DNA from: Bog-473 sp963756025 | Lineage (GTDB): Bacteria; Actinomycetota; Acidimicrobiia; Acidimicrobiales; RAAP-2 | DNA: 64,000 nt | Direction: 5' to 3' | Assembly: GCA_963756025.1 (NCBI GenBank) | Contig: CAVWMF010000001.1 | Coordinates: 62,001-126,000 of the forward strand | In this document: one piece after another, positions 1-8,461 of the stretch | How positions within the stretch are numbered: position 1 is the first letter of the stretch | How the letters are laid out: each line of letters opens with the position of its first letter | Program-made: the position numbers and the translations under genes | Notes under the pieces: generated by a model | Told to the model about the DNA's origin: nothing | The model's input: the letters and a program-made list of their open reading frames with translations, nothing else | Database searches by the model: none

Positions 1-261
1 CTTGTTCAACAGCCAGGCGTCGCTACCCCCGGCCCCGTCCATGCCGGTCCAACCACCGTCTGCGGGCAGGAAGTCACTTGCGATGGTCGAATGGGTCCGT
101 GTGGTTGCATCGAAGGCTGCGACCCGGCTCGGCTTGGCCGCTCCTACGTAGACGCCCTTAGAAAGGGAAGTCCCCTGAGCCGTCGCGTTTGCGTCCGCGA
201 CACCAAAGAACGCCGCGACAGTTGCTACGACGACCAGTAGGCGATTGGCGTGCTTCGACAT
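1..261 (-). CDS. secreted GH26-like glycosidase, 5' part only (cut by window edge)
   Basis: The first 87 codons of a gene read leftwards from an ATG at 261 and run off the window with no stop. The N-terminus is a signal peptide: MSKHAN, then a hydrophobic core LLVVVATVAAFFGV and a likely cleavage after ADANA. From about residue 36 it matches the mature N-terminus of the GH26-like gene at 567-1901 without a gap; I count 42 identical residues of 52, including ASDFLPADGGW and MDGAGG. The two genes therefore arose by duplication and lie head to head. The catalytic glutamates would lie beyond the window edge, so activity cannot be judged. Family membership is inferred from the paralogue. Confidence 0.72.
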   Translation of the reverse strand, partial: MSKHANRLLVVVATVAAFFGVADANATAQGTSLSKGVYVGAAKPSRVAAFDATTRTHSTIASDFLPADGGWTGMDGAGGSDAWLLNK

Positions 262-566
262 CTGGATCAACAGAGCCTTAGGAGTCTCGGGGTAGAACAC
301 GATACCCCGAATCAGGGAAGTTGATTCCGCGGGTAAATGAAAGTTCACGTTGAATTCCAAACCGTGCGATCGCGTGCGTTCGGATTCGAAACTACAACTC
401 TGGCGTTTGCCGCTCAGAACGAGTCGGGAGTCAAGGAACCTTCTAGGAGTTGGCATGTCTGATGCTCGCCGCTACCGTTCGTATGGACCTGACGCACACA
501 TCGCAGGTAAGTTCTCGAACGAGGTGCTCGGACTCTTTGGCAGAAACGCATAGGCAGGGGAAGCAT
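262..566. other. intergenic region between the two GH26-like genes
   Basis: These 305 bases separate the two divergent glycosidase genes and must hold both promoters. The region is less GC-rich than the flanking genes. I see no convincing -35/-10 pair, no leaderless box at either start, and no operator palindrome. Just before the rightward gene there is a purine-rich stretch, caggggaag at about 555-563, that can serve as its ribosome binding site. Confidence 0.5.
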
Positions 567-1901
567 GTGAGGCCACGCAGATCCCTGAGAAGTCGGCCGC
601 GGGCCGCCTCGTGCGGCCGTCCAGCAGCGTTGGTCGTGTCGCTTGGGTTGTTCGTGAGTATTTTCGGAATAGCAGCGGGCACGTTGGGCTTCAGATCTCA
701 TGCTGACGATGTGCAAAGTGTGAGACAGAGCGTGAATGAGCCAGAGCTACCTGCGCTGACTCATTGGAGTGAGGAGATGCCATCCTCGACGGTGGTGACC
801 GCTCGATTGAGAGCGGGTTCGCACGCACGTCTGCCGTGGAGTCTGTCAGCGCCCCCCACAACCTCCGCTCCGCCCACTTCTTTGACGGAGGCGACGCGTG
901 CAGCGCCACCCGCCACCATTCCGCCTGCGGTTGGGCCAAGCGCCAAAGCCGTGACGATTCCGAGTGCTTCCGCTGCGAAGCGGAGGACTTTGCCGTTCTC
1001 GTTCGCCACCGGCGTCTACGCAGGAGCAGGTAAGCCGAGTGGCGTCGCAGCCTTCGATGCAGCCACAGGGACCCGTTCGACCATCGCAAGTGACTTCCTG
1101 CCCGCAGACGGTGGTTGGGCCGGCATGGACGGGGCCGGGGGCAGAGATGCCTGGCAGCTGAACGCCGCCTGGAGCGGCACCAGCTACCAGTTGTCCCTTG
1201 GTGTGCCCATCATCCCGAGCGACTCGTCGGGAAATCCCGTCGGGACCCTGGCCCAAGGGGCGACAGGGGCCTACAACTCGTACTTCGTGACTTTGGCCCA
1301 GACCCTGATCGCCGCCGGCAAGTCCAACGCGTACCTGCGATTGGGCTGGGAGTTCGACGGGACCTGGTTCTCCTGGAGGGCCACCAATCCGACGGACGAG
1401 GCCAACTTCGCCCACTACTTCGACCAGATCGTCATCGCTATGCGCGCGGTCCCCGGAGAGAACTTCAAGTTCGTCTGGAACCCCGATGCCGCGGCATTCA
1501 CCACCCCGGGCTACAACGTGACCTTGGCATACCCTGGGAGCTCCTATGTCGACGCTATCGGCCTGGACGCCTACGACCAGGTGTGGCTCAGCGACGCCCA
1601 GACCCCCGCCAACGCGTGGGGCGAGTCCCTGCTGCCGGCGCTGAACGCAGCCCACCAGTTCGCTGCCGCCCAGGGGAAGCCCTTGGCTATCACCGAATGG
1701 GGGGCGATCATCCGCCCCGATGGGCACGGGCTCGGTGACGATCCCACCTATATCGCGAACTTCACCTCATGGATGAAGAACCCCGCGAACAACATCATTT
1801 TCGAGTCATACTTCGACTTTGACGCCGACGGTCTCAATTCGTTCCTGACCGGTGGCCAGTTCCCCAACAGCCTGGCGGCCTTGCGGGTAGACATAGGCTG
1901 A
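567..1901 (+). CDS. secreted glycosyl hydrolase family 26-like (beta-mannanase-type) protein
   Basis: A 444-residue exported glycosidase. I start it at GTG 567, which follows AGGGGAAG and gives a basic n-region (RPRRSLRSRPR) before the hydrophobic stretch ALVVSLGLFVSIFGIAAG; the frame is open upstream to a TTG at 450, but that adds an unlikely N-terminus. A Thr/Pro/Ala-rich linker (about residues 60-140) precedes the catalytic domain. The family-26 acid/base motif appears as RLGWEFDGTWFSW and the nucleophile motif as ITEWG, each with its glutamate. Known relatives cleave beta-1,4-mannans or related glucans outside the cell. The partial paralogue at 1-261 is divergent. GH5 is the main alternative family. 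Confidence 0.78.
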   Translation: MRPRRSLRSRPRAASCGRPAALVVSLGLFVSIFGIAAGTLGFRSHADDVQSVRQSVNEPELPALTHWSEEMPSSTVVTARLRAGSHARLPWSLSAPPTTSAPPTSLTEATRAAPPATIPPAVGPSAKAVTIPSASAAKRRTLPFSFATGVYAGAGKPSGVAAFDAATGTRSTIASDFLPADGGWAGMDGAGGRDAWQLNAAWSGTSYQLSLGVPIIPSDSSGNPVGTLAQGATGAYNSYFVTLAQTLIAAGKSNAYLRLGWEFDGTWFSWRATNPTDEANFAHYFDQIVIAMRAVPGENFKFVWNPDAAAFTTPGYNVTLAYPGSSYVDAIGLDAYDQVWLSDAQTPANAWGESLLPALNAAHQFAAAQGKPLAITEWGAIIRPDGHGLGDDPTYIANFTSWMKNPANNIIFESYFDFDADGLNSFLTGGQFPNSLAALRVDIG

Positions 1902-1975
1902 CCCCAGGGATAGCTGACTCCAGATACGGTCAGTGGACCTGCGGTCGCCGACAGGAGACCGAAGCCGACGGAGAA

Positions 1976-2851
1976 TCAATCGGAAATCGTCAGATCTGAG
2001 AGGATGGCGGCGGCCTGGTGTTGCAGCAACGAGAGGTGGCCCTCGCCCGGGACAACCGTAAGCCGGGCGTCGGGGAGGAATCGGAGCAGGAGGTCCCGGT
2101 ACTCGGGCGGGCCCGTATGGTCTTCTGCGCCCTCCCAGATGTGGACCGGCGCGGTCACTTCGCCGAGGGCGAACCCCCAGGGGTCGCCGAAGACCCGGTA
2201 GTCCTGTAGGCACCCTGCTGTTCCCTGGCGCATGGACTCTTTGACGAACGCCACCGCGTCAGCGGCCGGCCCCCTCTCCTTGAGGGCGGCGGCGTCGACG
2301 GCGGGAAAGCTCCGGCGAATCTCGCGGTAGAGCCGCGTCTCGGACGCATCGGCGATCGAGACGCGCAGAAGGGCGGAGGCCAGCCGGGGGGCGCGGCGCA
2401 CCAGGAACAGCAGGATCCGGTCGTCGCCGGAAAGGCCCTTCGTCGTGCCGAAGAGCTCGAAGGGCACCGCGCTCGAGAGCAGCCCCACCGCCGTGACCCG
2501 CTCGGGCATCTTGGCGGCGCACACTGCAGCGTACGGCCCACCACACGACCAACCCATGACGGCGAAGCGGCCGATGCCGAGGGTGTCCGTCAAGACTGCC
2601 ACGTCGGACGGCCAGTCGAGCAGGCGGCGCCCCTGCTGGTACGTCGACCGACCTATGCCGGGCCGGTCGGGTGCGACGAGGCGCACCCCCAGTGCGCGGG
2701 CGGCGACGTCTGCCGGCGCGGCATCGAGCCGGGAGCTCAGGCCCCCGTGAAAACTCAGGACGGGCCGGCCGTCGGGATCCCCGTACTCCTCGAAAGCGAG
2801 CTCCCGCCCGTCCGGCAACGTGACCGATCGGGTCACGCCGGCTGCACCCAC
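1976..2851 (-). CDS. alpha/beta hydrolase
   Basis: An alpha/beta-hydrolase-fold protein of about 291 residues. Visible are the oxyanion region SFHGG, the nucleophile elbow GWSCGG (Ser), and a C-terminal GEGHLSLL carrying the catalytic His; the acid is probably in WEGAEDH. The frame is open upstream to 2992, but that would run into the divergent acyl-CoA dehydrogenase, so I prefer GTG 2851 (GTG 2836 is the alternative). The substrate cannot be read from the sequence; such proteins act as esterases, lipases or C-C hydrolases. It diverges from the acyl-CoA dehydrogenase across about 77 bases. Confidence 0.8.
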   Translation of the reverse strand: MGAAGVTRSVTLPDGRELAFEEYGDPDGRPVLSFHGGLSSRLDAAPADVAARALGVRLVAPDRPGIGRSTYQQGRRLLDWPSDVAVLTDTLGIGRFAVMGWSCGGPYAAVCAAKMPERVTAVGLLSSAVPFELFGTTKGLSGDDRILLFLVRRAPRLASALLRVSIADASETRLYREIRRSFPAVDAAALKERGPAADAVAFVKESMRQGTAGCLQDYRVFGDPWGFALGEVTAPVHIWEGAEDHTGPPEYRDLLLRFLPDARLTVVPGEGHLSLLQHQAAAILSDLTISD

Positions 2852-2916
2852 CGACGTCCCTGCCCACCGGTGTTCAGTTTCGAGCGGGGAGGAAGTGCAC
2901 GCACGCAGGCACGCTA

Positions 2917-2922
2917 TAGGGT
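2917..2922 (+). promoter_or_regulatory. -10 box TAGGGT, leaderless start of acyl-CoA dehydrogenase gene
   Basis: TAGGGT fits the actinobacterial TANNNT -10 consensus and ends 6 bases before GTG 2929. No ribosome binding site lies between them, so the transcript probably begins at or next to the start codon. Confidence 0.6.
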
Positions 2923-2928
2923 GCTGCT

Positions 2929-4119
2929 GTGAGCGCGAACGTGGATGAGCTTGTTGATGGGCTACTGGCCGACCAGCCGCCGGCGACGACACCGACCGAG
3001 GAGTTCCTGGGAGCCCAATTCGACCGCGGCCTGGCCTGGCTGCACTATCCCAAGGGGTACGGCGGTCTCGGGCTGACGCTCAAGGACCACCAGCAGGCCC
3101 AGTCGCGGCTGGCGGCCGCCGGCGCGCCGAACAGCGGCGTGAAGAACCCGATCGGCTACGGCATGTGCGCGCCGACGATCATGTCCCATGGCACGGACGA
3201 GCAGAAGGAGCGGTACCTGCGCCCGTTGTTCACCGCCGAGGAGATCTGGTGCCAGTTGTTCAGCGAGCCCGGCTCGGGGTCCGATGTCGCGAGCCTCTCG
3301 ACCCGGGCCGTGGCGGACGGCGACGAGTGGGTGCTCAACGGGCAGAAGGTCTGGACCACGCTGGCCCACTTGTCGAGGTTCGGGCTCCTGTTGGCCCGGA
3401 CCGATCCCGATGTACCAAAGCACAAGGGCATCACCGCCTTCCTGATCGACATGGAGAGCCCCGGGGTCGAGGTGCGGCCCCTGTACCAGATCACCGGCGA
3501 AGCAGAATTCAACGAGGTCTTCTTCACGGACGTCCATATGCCCGGGACGGCACGCCTCGGCGGGCAGGGCGACGGGTGGCGCGTCGCGGTCACCACCCTG
3601 ATGAACGAGCGCGTCTCCATCGGCGGCGCCGTCGGCCGCCGGGGTTCGGGTCCGATCAAGGACGCGCTGCGCATCTGGGAGGAGAAGTGGAAGGGCGACA
3701 CCTCTCCGCACGCGCTGGTTCTCCGGGACCGTCTGGTCTCCTGCTATATCCGCGGCGAGGTCATCAACATGACCAATCAGCGCGCCGCCCAGGTCCGCCG
3801 GGCCGGGACGCCGGGGCCCGAGGGCTCCGTCGGAAAGCTGGCCTACGCCGAAGAGAACCAACGCGTGTACGAGCTGTGTATGGATCTGTTGGGGAATGAG
3901 GGGATGTTGTATCCGGCCGGCTACCCGATGATCCGCCCCAAGTCTTTGGGCATGGGGACCACCGACGTGCACAAGTCTTTCCTACGCGTACGCGCCAACT
4001 CGATCGAGGGGGGCACGTCGGAGGTTATGCGCAACATCCTGGGAGAGCGCGTGCTCGGGCTGCCCGGTGATGTGCGGAACGACAAGGAGCTCCCCTGGAA
4101 GGACGTTCCCCGCAGCTGA
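2929..4119 (+). CDS. acyl-CoA dehydrogenase
   Basis: A 396-residue, full-length FAD-dependent acyl-CoA dehydrogenase (FadE type) that introduces the alpha-beta double bond of an acyl-CoA, passing electrons to ETF. The N-terminal helical domain holds PKGYGGLGL, the central beta domain LFSEPGSGSDVASL and GQKVWTT, and the C-terminal domain the conserved NSIEGGTSEVMRNIL. Start GTG 2929 follows a TANNNT box, so the gene is probably leaderless. No other beta-oxidation gene is adjacent; the divergent alpha/beta hydrolase could act on the same lipid or xenobiotic, but that is only context. The acyl chain preferred is unknown. Confidence 0.9.
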   Translation: MSANVDELVDGLLADQPPATTPTEEFLGAQFDRGLAWLHYPKGYGGLGLTLKDHQQAQSRLAAAGAPNSGVKNPIGYGMCAPTIMSHGTDEQKERYLRPLFTAEEIWCQLFSEPGSGSDVASLSTRAVADGDEWVLNGQKVWTTLAHLSRFGLLLARTDPDVPKHKGITAFLIDMESPGVEVRPLYQITGEAEFNEVFFTDVHMPGTARLGGQGDGWRVAVTTLMNERVSIGGAVGRRGSGPIKDALRIWEEKWKGDTSPHALVLRDRLVSCYIRGEVINMTNQRAAQVRRAGTPGPEGSVGKLAYAEENQRVYELCMDLLGNEGMLYPAGYPMIRPKSLGMGTTDVHKSFLRVRANSIEGGTSEVMRNILGERVLGLPGDVRNDKELPWKDVPRS

Positions 4120-4180
4120 CGCTTGATCACGTTGACATCGACCCGGAGGCAAGCCGCATGATCAGGTGGTCGGGCGGGCC

Positions 4181-7100
4181 TCAGACTGATGCCGTGAGTC
4201 CCGCCACACTTTCCCCGGCCAGGGTGGGACCTTCGGTGTGAAGGTGACAGCGGACGGTCGTGCCGCTGGGCGTGACGAAGGGCTCGGGATCGACCGACGC
4301 GCAGATGTCCATGGCGAACGGGCAACGCTGGCGGAAGCGGCACCCCGACTCGGCGCTCTGCCCTGTATCCACCTCGCCCCTGAGCACGATGCGCGGGAGC
4401 GTCCGCTCACGATGGGGGTCGGGCACCGGGATGGCCGAGAGCAACGCCGCCGTGTAGGGATGGGTGGGCCGGAGATAGACCTCGTTGGCGTCGCCCTCTT
4501 CGACGATCTTGCCGAGATACATGACCGCGATCCGGTCGCTCAGATGGCGGACCACCGACAGGTCATGGGCGATGAACAGGTACGCCAGTCCCAGGCGGTC
4601 CTGCAGGTCGCTCAGGAGGTTGATGACCTGGGACTGTGTGGACACGTCGAGCGCCGAGACCGGCTCGTCGCACACCAGCAGGCTCGGCTCGAGGGCCAAC
4701 GCCCGGGCGATGGCCAGGCGCTGACGCTGGCCACCTGAGAACTCGTGGGGCTGGCGACCGAGCACATGGCGTCCGATGCCGACTTGACCGAGGAGGTCGA
4801 TCACCTTCTGGCGACGTTGCTCGGCGGTGAGGGAGGTGTGGATCTTGAGGGGCTCCCCGACGATCTCGAGGATGTTCTGCCGGGGGTCGAGCGACGAGTA
4901 GGGGTCCTGGAAGACCATCTGCATCCGTTGGCGCTCGCGTCGCAGCTTGGGCCCGCGCAAGGCTGTGATGTCCGTTCCCGCCAGCATCACGCTGCCTGCC
5001 GTCGGTTCGATCAGCCGCGTGACGAGGCGGGCGAGCGTGGACTTCCCCGAGCCGCTCTCGCCGACCAACCCGAGCGTCGTCCCCGGCTGGATGGAGAAGT
5101 CGACGACATCGACGGCGTTGACCGACCCCGACACTCGTTGCAGGACCCCGCTCCGGAGTGGGAATTGCTTGGACAGGCCCTTGACCTCCAGGATCGGTTC
5201 GCCTTCCTTCAGGGTGGCGCTCCCCGGTGTCGTGGCCGGCTCCGCCACCGCCCGGGCTCCGATGAGCGTCAGCTCGTCCTGGCGGAGACAACGGCTCAGC
5301 GGCACCACCTGGCGACTCGACGGGGTGCCGGCGGCGGGACCGGCGCCGCCCTCGAGCGTGCCCTTCGCCGGAGGGCGCAGCTCCACCGGCGTCGTGACAC
5401 ACGCCTCGTTCGCGTGGTCGCAGCGGGGATTGAAACGGCAACCCGAGGGGACCTGGTCCGGCCGGGGGACGATGCCCGGAATGAAGTGCAGCGGTTCTCC
5501 CGCCGGGGTGAGCTGGGGGATCGAATTGAGGAGCGCTGCGGTGTAGGGATGGCGGGGCTGGGTGAAGAGGGCGGTGGAGTCCGTCTGCTCGACGATCTGC
5601 CCGGCGTACATCACCACCACGTCATCGGCGACATCGGCGATGACGCCCAGGTCGTGGGTGACGAAGATCATCGCCATGTCCTCTTCCCGCTGCAGGATGT
5701 GGAGCAGTTCGACGATCTGGGCCTGCGTGGTGACGTCGAGGGCCGTGGTCGGCTCGTCGGCGATCAGGAGTTTGGGCGAGCACGACAGCGCCATGGCGAT
5801 CATCACGCGTTGGCGCATCCCACCGGAGAAGGCGTGCGGGTAGTCGCGGGCCCGGGTGCCGGCGTTGGGGATCTCCACCCGCTCCAGCATCTCCACGGCG
5901 ACCTTCCATGACTCGGCCTTGCTGAGGTGGCGGTGTGTGCGGACCTGTTCCGCGATCTGGTTGCCGACCGTGTAGGCCGGATTCAGGCTCGTCATGGGTT
6001 CCTGGAAGATCATGGCGATCTCGTTGCCGCGGATCTGGCGGAAATCGGCCCGGGACAGGTGCATAAGGTCGCGCCCCTCGAACCGGGCGGAGCCGTTGGC
6101 CCGGCAACCTCGAGGTGGCAGGAGGCCCATGATGGCCAGGGCGGAGACCGTCTTGCCCGAACCGCTCTCACCGACCAACCCCAGCGTCTTTCCCCGTTCA
6201 ACGGTGAAGTTCGCATCTTCCATCACCGGGAACCACTGGCCGTTGGTCAGGAACTCGATCCGGAGGCCCTTGACCGCGAGCAGAGTGGATGCGGGTTCGA
6301 TGGCGGACGGTGTTCCGGGTGCGGCCGCGGGTGAAGCGGCAGCAGTGGCGGCGGCTGTCGCGGCCGGTGGCTGCCGGTCGGACCTGGGGGTGATCCCGCG
6401 CAGGCGGGTCACGAGGGACGGACGCTTGTCGGCGTCGTTGGTGACGAGACTGGAGCTCTTGGGCCGTTCCCGGCCGAGGGAATCACGCAGGCCGTCGGCC
6501 ACCAGATTGAAGGACAGGACCGAGAGCATGATGGCGAGACCCGGGAAGACGAGCGCCCACGGCGTCGTGAAGATGAATTGGTAGCCCTCGTTCAGCATCG
6601 AGCCCCAACTGGGGGTCGGTGGTTGCTCGCCGAGGCCGAGGTAGCTCAGGCCGGCCTCGACCAGGAGGGCGAAGCCGAGTGACAGGGAGACCTGAATGAT
6701 GATGGGCGATGCGACGTTGGGCACGACGTGGCGACGTATCAAGCGGTTCGACGTGGCACCCAGCGATCGCGCGGCCTCGATGTAGTTCTCCTCGCGCACG
6801 GCGATGACCTCGCCCCGGAGGAGGCGCACGAAGCTCGGTATGAAGACGATGGCGATGGCGATGGCCGTGTCGTTGATGCTGGCGCCGAGGAGGGCCGCCA
6901 CCGTCAGCGCCAGGATCAGCGGAGGGAACGAGAACATCGCGTCCATCGCCCGCATGATCACCGAGTCGACCGCGCCGCGGAAGAAGCCGGCGATGAGCCC
7001 GAGCGGTACGGCGAACACGAGGGCGATACCGACGATCTCGAAGGTGGCCCGTAGCGAAATGCGGGCGCCCCAGATCAATCGACTGAGGATGTCGCGACCC

Positions 7101-7378
7101 AGGTCGTCGGTGCCCAGCCAGTGTGCGGCCGAGGGCCCCGCGTTGACGATGTTGAGGTTCTGCAGGTTCGGTGGATACGGGGCGATAAGTGGAGCGAAGA
7201 TGGCCGCCACGGTGACGATCACGAGGAAGGCCAGGCCGGCCAGGGCATAGGGTTGATGGAGGAAGCGGTGCCAGAAGCCAGAGCGCGCCCGCCCGCCGAC
7301 ACCCTCCTCGATGAGGTCGGAGGGGTCGGCCAGCCCGACGAAAGGGTCGCCGCTGGAGGGGGGAACGGCGAGGCTCAT
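4181..7378 (-). CDS. peptide/nickel-type ABC importer: permease fused to two ATPase domains (DppC-DppD-DppF)
   Basis: A 1065-residue fusion of three subunits that are normally separate. Residues 1 to about 305 are a DppC-like permease with the cytoplasmic EAA loop EAARSLGATSNRLIRRH. A linker rich in Ala and Pro follows (about 320-365). The first ATPase (about 366-700) has Walker A GESGSGKT, Walker B LLIADEP and the C-terminal oligopeptide-transporter Cys motif region. The second (about 725-1065) has GESGSGKS, signature SGGQRQR and LLVCDEP. Its ATG overlaps the dppB-like stop by 4 bases, so it is translated with the permease partner. Tandem ATPase fusions (GsiA, YejF) are known; adding the permease is unusual. 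The substrate is probably peptides. Confidence 0.9.
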   Translation of the reverse strand: MSLAVPPSSGDPFVGLADPSDLIEEGVGGRARSGFWHRFLHQPYALAGLAFLVIVTVAAIFAPLIAPYPPNLQNLNIVNAGPSAAHWLGTDDLGRDILSRLIWGARISLRATFEIVGIALVFAVPLGLIAGFFRGAVDSVIMRAMDAMFSFPPLILALTVAALLGASINDTAIAIAIVFIPSFVRLLRGEVIAVREENYIEAARSLGATSNRLIRRHVVPNVASPIIIQVSLSLGFALLVEAGLSYLGLGEQPPTPSWGSMLNEGYQFIFTTPWALVFPGLAIMLSVLSFNLVADGLRDSLGRERPKSSSLVTNDADKRPSLVTRLRGITPRSDRQPPAATAAATAAASPAAAPGTPSAIEPASTLLAVKGLRIEFLTNGQWFPVMEDANFTVERGKTLGLVGESGSGKTVSALAIMGLLPPRGCRANGSARFEGRDLMHLSRADFRQIRGNEIAMIFQEPMTSLNPAYTVGNQIAEQVRTHRHLSKAESWKVAVEMLERVEIPNAGTRARDYPHAFSGGMRQRVMIAMALSCSPKLLIADEPTTALDVTTQAQIVELLHILQREEDMAMIFVTHDLGVIADVADDVVVMYAGQIVEQTDSTALFTQPRHPYTAALLNSIPQLTPAGEPLHFIPGIVPRPDQVPSGCRFNPRCDHANEACVTTPVELRPPAKGTLEGGAGPAAGTPSSRQVVPLSRCLRQDELTLIGARAVAEPATTPGSATLKEGEPILEVKGLSKQFPLRSGVLQRVSGSVNAVDVVDFSIQPGTTLGLVGESGSGKSTLARLVTRLIEPTAGSVMLAGTDITALRGPKLRRERQRMQMVFQDPYSSLDPRQNILEIVGEPLKIHTSLTAEQRRQKVIDLLGQVGIGRHVLGRQPHEFSGGQRQRLAIARALALEPSLLVCDEPVSALDVSTQSQVINLLSDLQDRLGLAYLFIAHDLSVVRHLSDRIAVMYLGKIVEEGDANEVYLRPTHPYTAALLSAIPVPDPHRERTLPRIVLRGEVDTGQSAESGCRFRQRCPFAMDICASVDPEPFVTPSGTTVRCHLHTEGPTLAGESVAGLTASV

Positions 7379-8343
7379 CCGAGACGGACCTTCGGGTTGA
7401 GATAGCCGTAAATGACGTCGACGATCAGGTTGATGATGACGAAGGCCGTGGCCGTCACGAGGACCACGCCCTGGACGACCGGAAGGTCCTTCTCACTGAT
7501 CGCGGCGAGGATGTACTCACCGATGCCGGGCAACGAGAAGATCTGCTCGATGATCAACGTGCCGCCGAGCAGGTACCCGAACTGGATCCCGATGACGGTG
7601 ACCGCGGGACTGAGCGCGTTCTTAAGGGCGTGCTTGCCGATGACGACCCGACGGCTCAAGCCCTTTGCGACAGCGGTGCGCATGTAGTCCTGGTCCAGGG
7701 TGTCGATCAGCGCTCCCCGGACCTGACGGGCGATCGTGGCCGCACCCCCGATCCCGAGAGCCACCCAGGGCAGGATCAGATGGTCGAACCACCCCCACGG
7801 CGAGGTGGACCATTGTACGTAGCCCAGGGCGGGGAGTAGATGGGTGTCGACGGCGAACACGATGACGAGGAGCAGCGCCAACCAGAAGTCCGGGATGGCC
7901 ACGCCGAGGCTCGAGCCCACGGTGACCAGACGGTCGCTCGCCGTGCCGTTGCGGATACCGGAGATGATCCCCGCCGGGACGCCGATGAGGATCGACAGGA
8001 GCATGCCGCCGACGGCAAGGGCGAGCGTGACCGGAAAGCGTGCCTTGATCCCGGCGGCGACGGACTGGCCGGGGTTGAAAAGCGAGCTCCCGAGGTCACC
8101 GTGGAGGAGGGCGTTCAGCCAGCGGAGATACTGCCTCCAGAAAGGCTCGTTCAGGTGCAGTTGCCGCGTGATCTCCTGAACCTTGGCCGGATTGGAGTGC
8201 ACCCCACCGGCGAGCGTCAAGGCCGGGTCTCCGGGCAGGAGCAGGACGAGGCTGAACACAGCGAAGGAGATCAGCAGCAGGAGGGGGATCGTGATCAGCA
8301 GCCGGCGGACGATGAACGAGAGGAGGGAGCCACCTGAACCCAC
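7375..8343 (-). CDS. peptide/nickel-type ABC transporter permease (DppB-like)
   Basis: A 322-residue inner-membrane permease of the dipeptide/oligopeptide/nickel family. The N-terminal segment FIVRRLLITIPLLLLISFAV is the typical first membrane helix, and DQDYMRTAVAKGLSRR corresponds to the EAA loop that docks on the ATPase. It pairs with the permease half of the fusion protein downstream, whose start overlaps this stop (ATGA). The start is taken as GTG 8343 because it gives the usual length; no strong ribosome binding site is visible. It lies in one operon after the binding protein, with a 118-base gap. Confidence 0.9.
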   Translation of the reverse strand: MGSGGSLLSFIVRRLLITIPLLLLISFAVFSLVLLLPGDPALTLAGGVHSNPAKVQEITRQLHLNEPFWRQYLRWLNALLHGDLGSSLFNPGQSVAAGIKARFPVTLALAVGGMLLSILIGVPAGIISGIRNGTASDRLVTVGSSLGVAIPDFWLALLLVIVFAVDTHLLPALGYVQWSTSPWGWFDHLILPWVALGIGGAATIARQVRGALIDTLDQDYMRTAVAKGLSRRVVIGKHALKNALSPAVTVIGIQFGYLLGGTLIIEQIFSLPGIGEYILAAISEKDLPVVQGVVLVTATAFVIINLIVDVIYGYLNPKVRLG

Positions 8344-8461
8344 CGGCGCTCAGCCCACTTCTTCGGACATCGGAACGTCGCTCGCACGACGCGCCGCGCT
8401 GACCGGGCCGCGGCCGCCCGGCATGACCATGCTCGTCATTGCCGCAACAAGACGAAGTTGC

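Noticed and set aside
450..566. TTG 450 as the start of the GH26-like gene
   Set aside because: It would place 39 residues before the signal peptide; GTG 567 has a ribosome binding site and gives a normal n-region.
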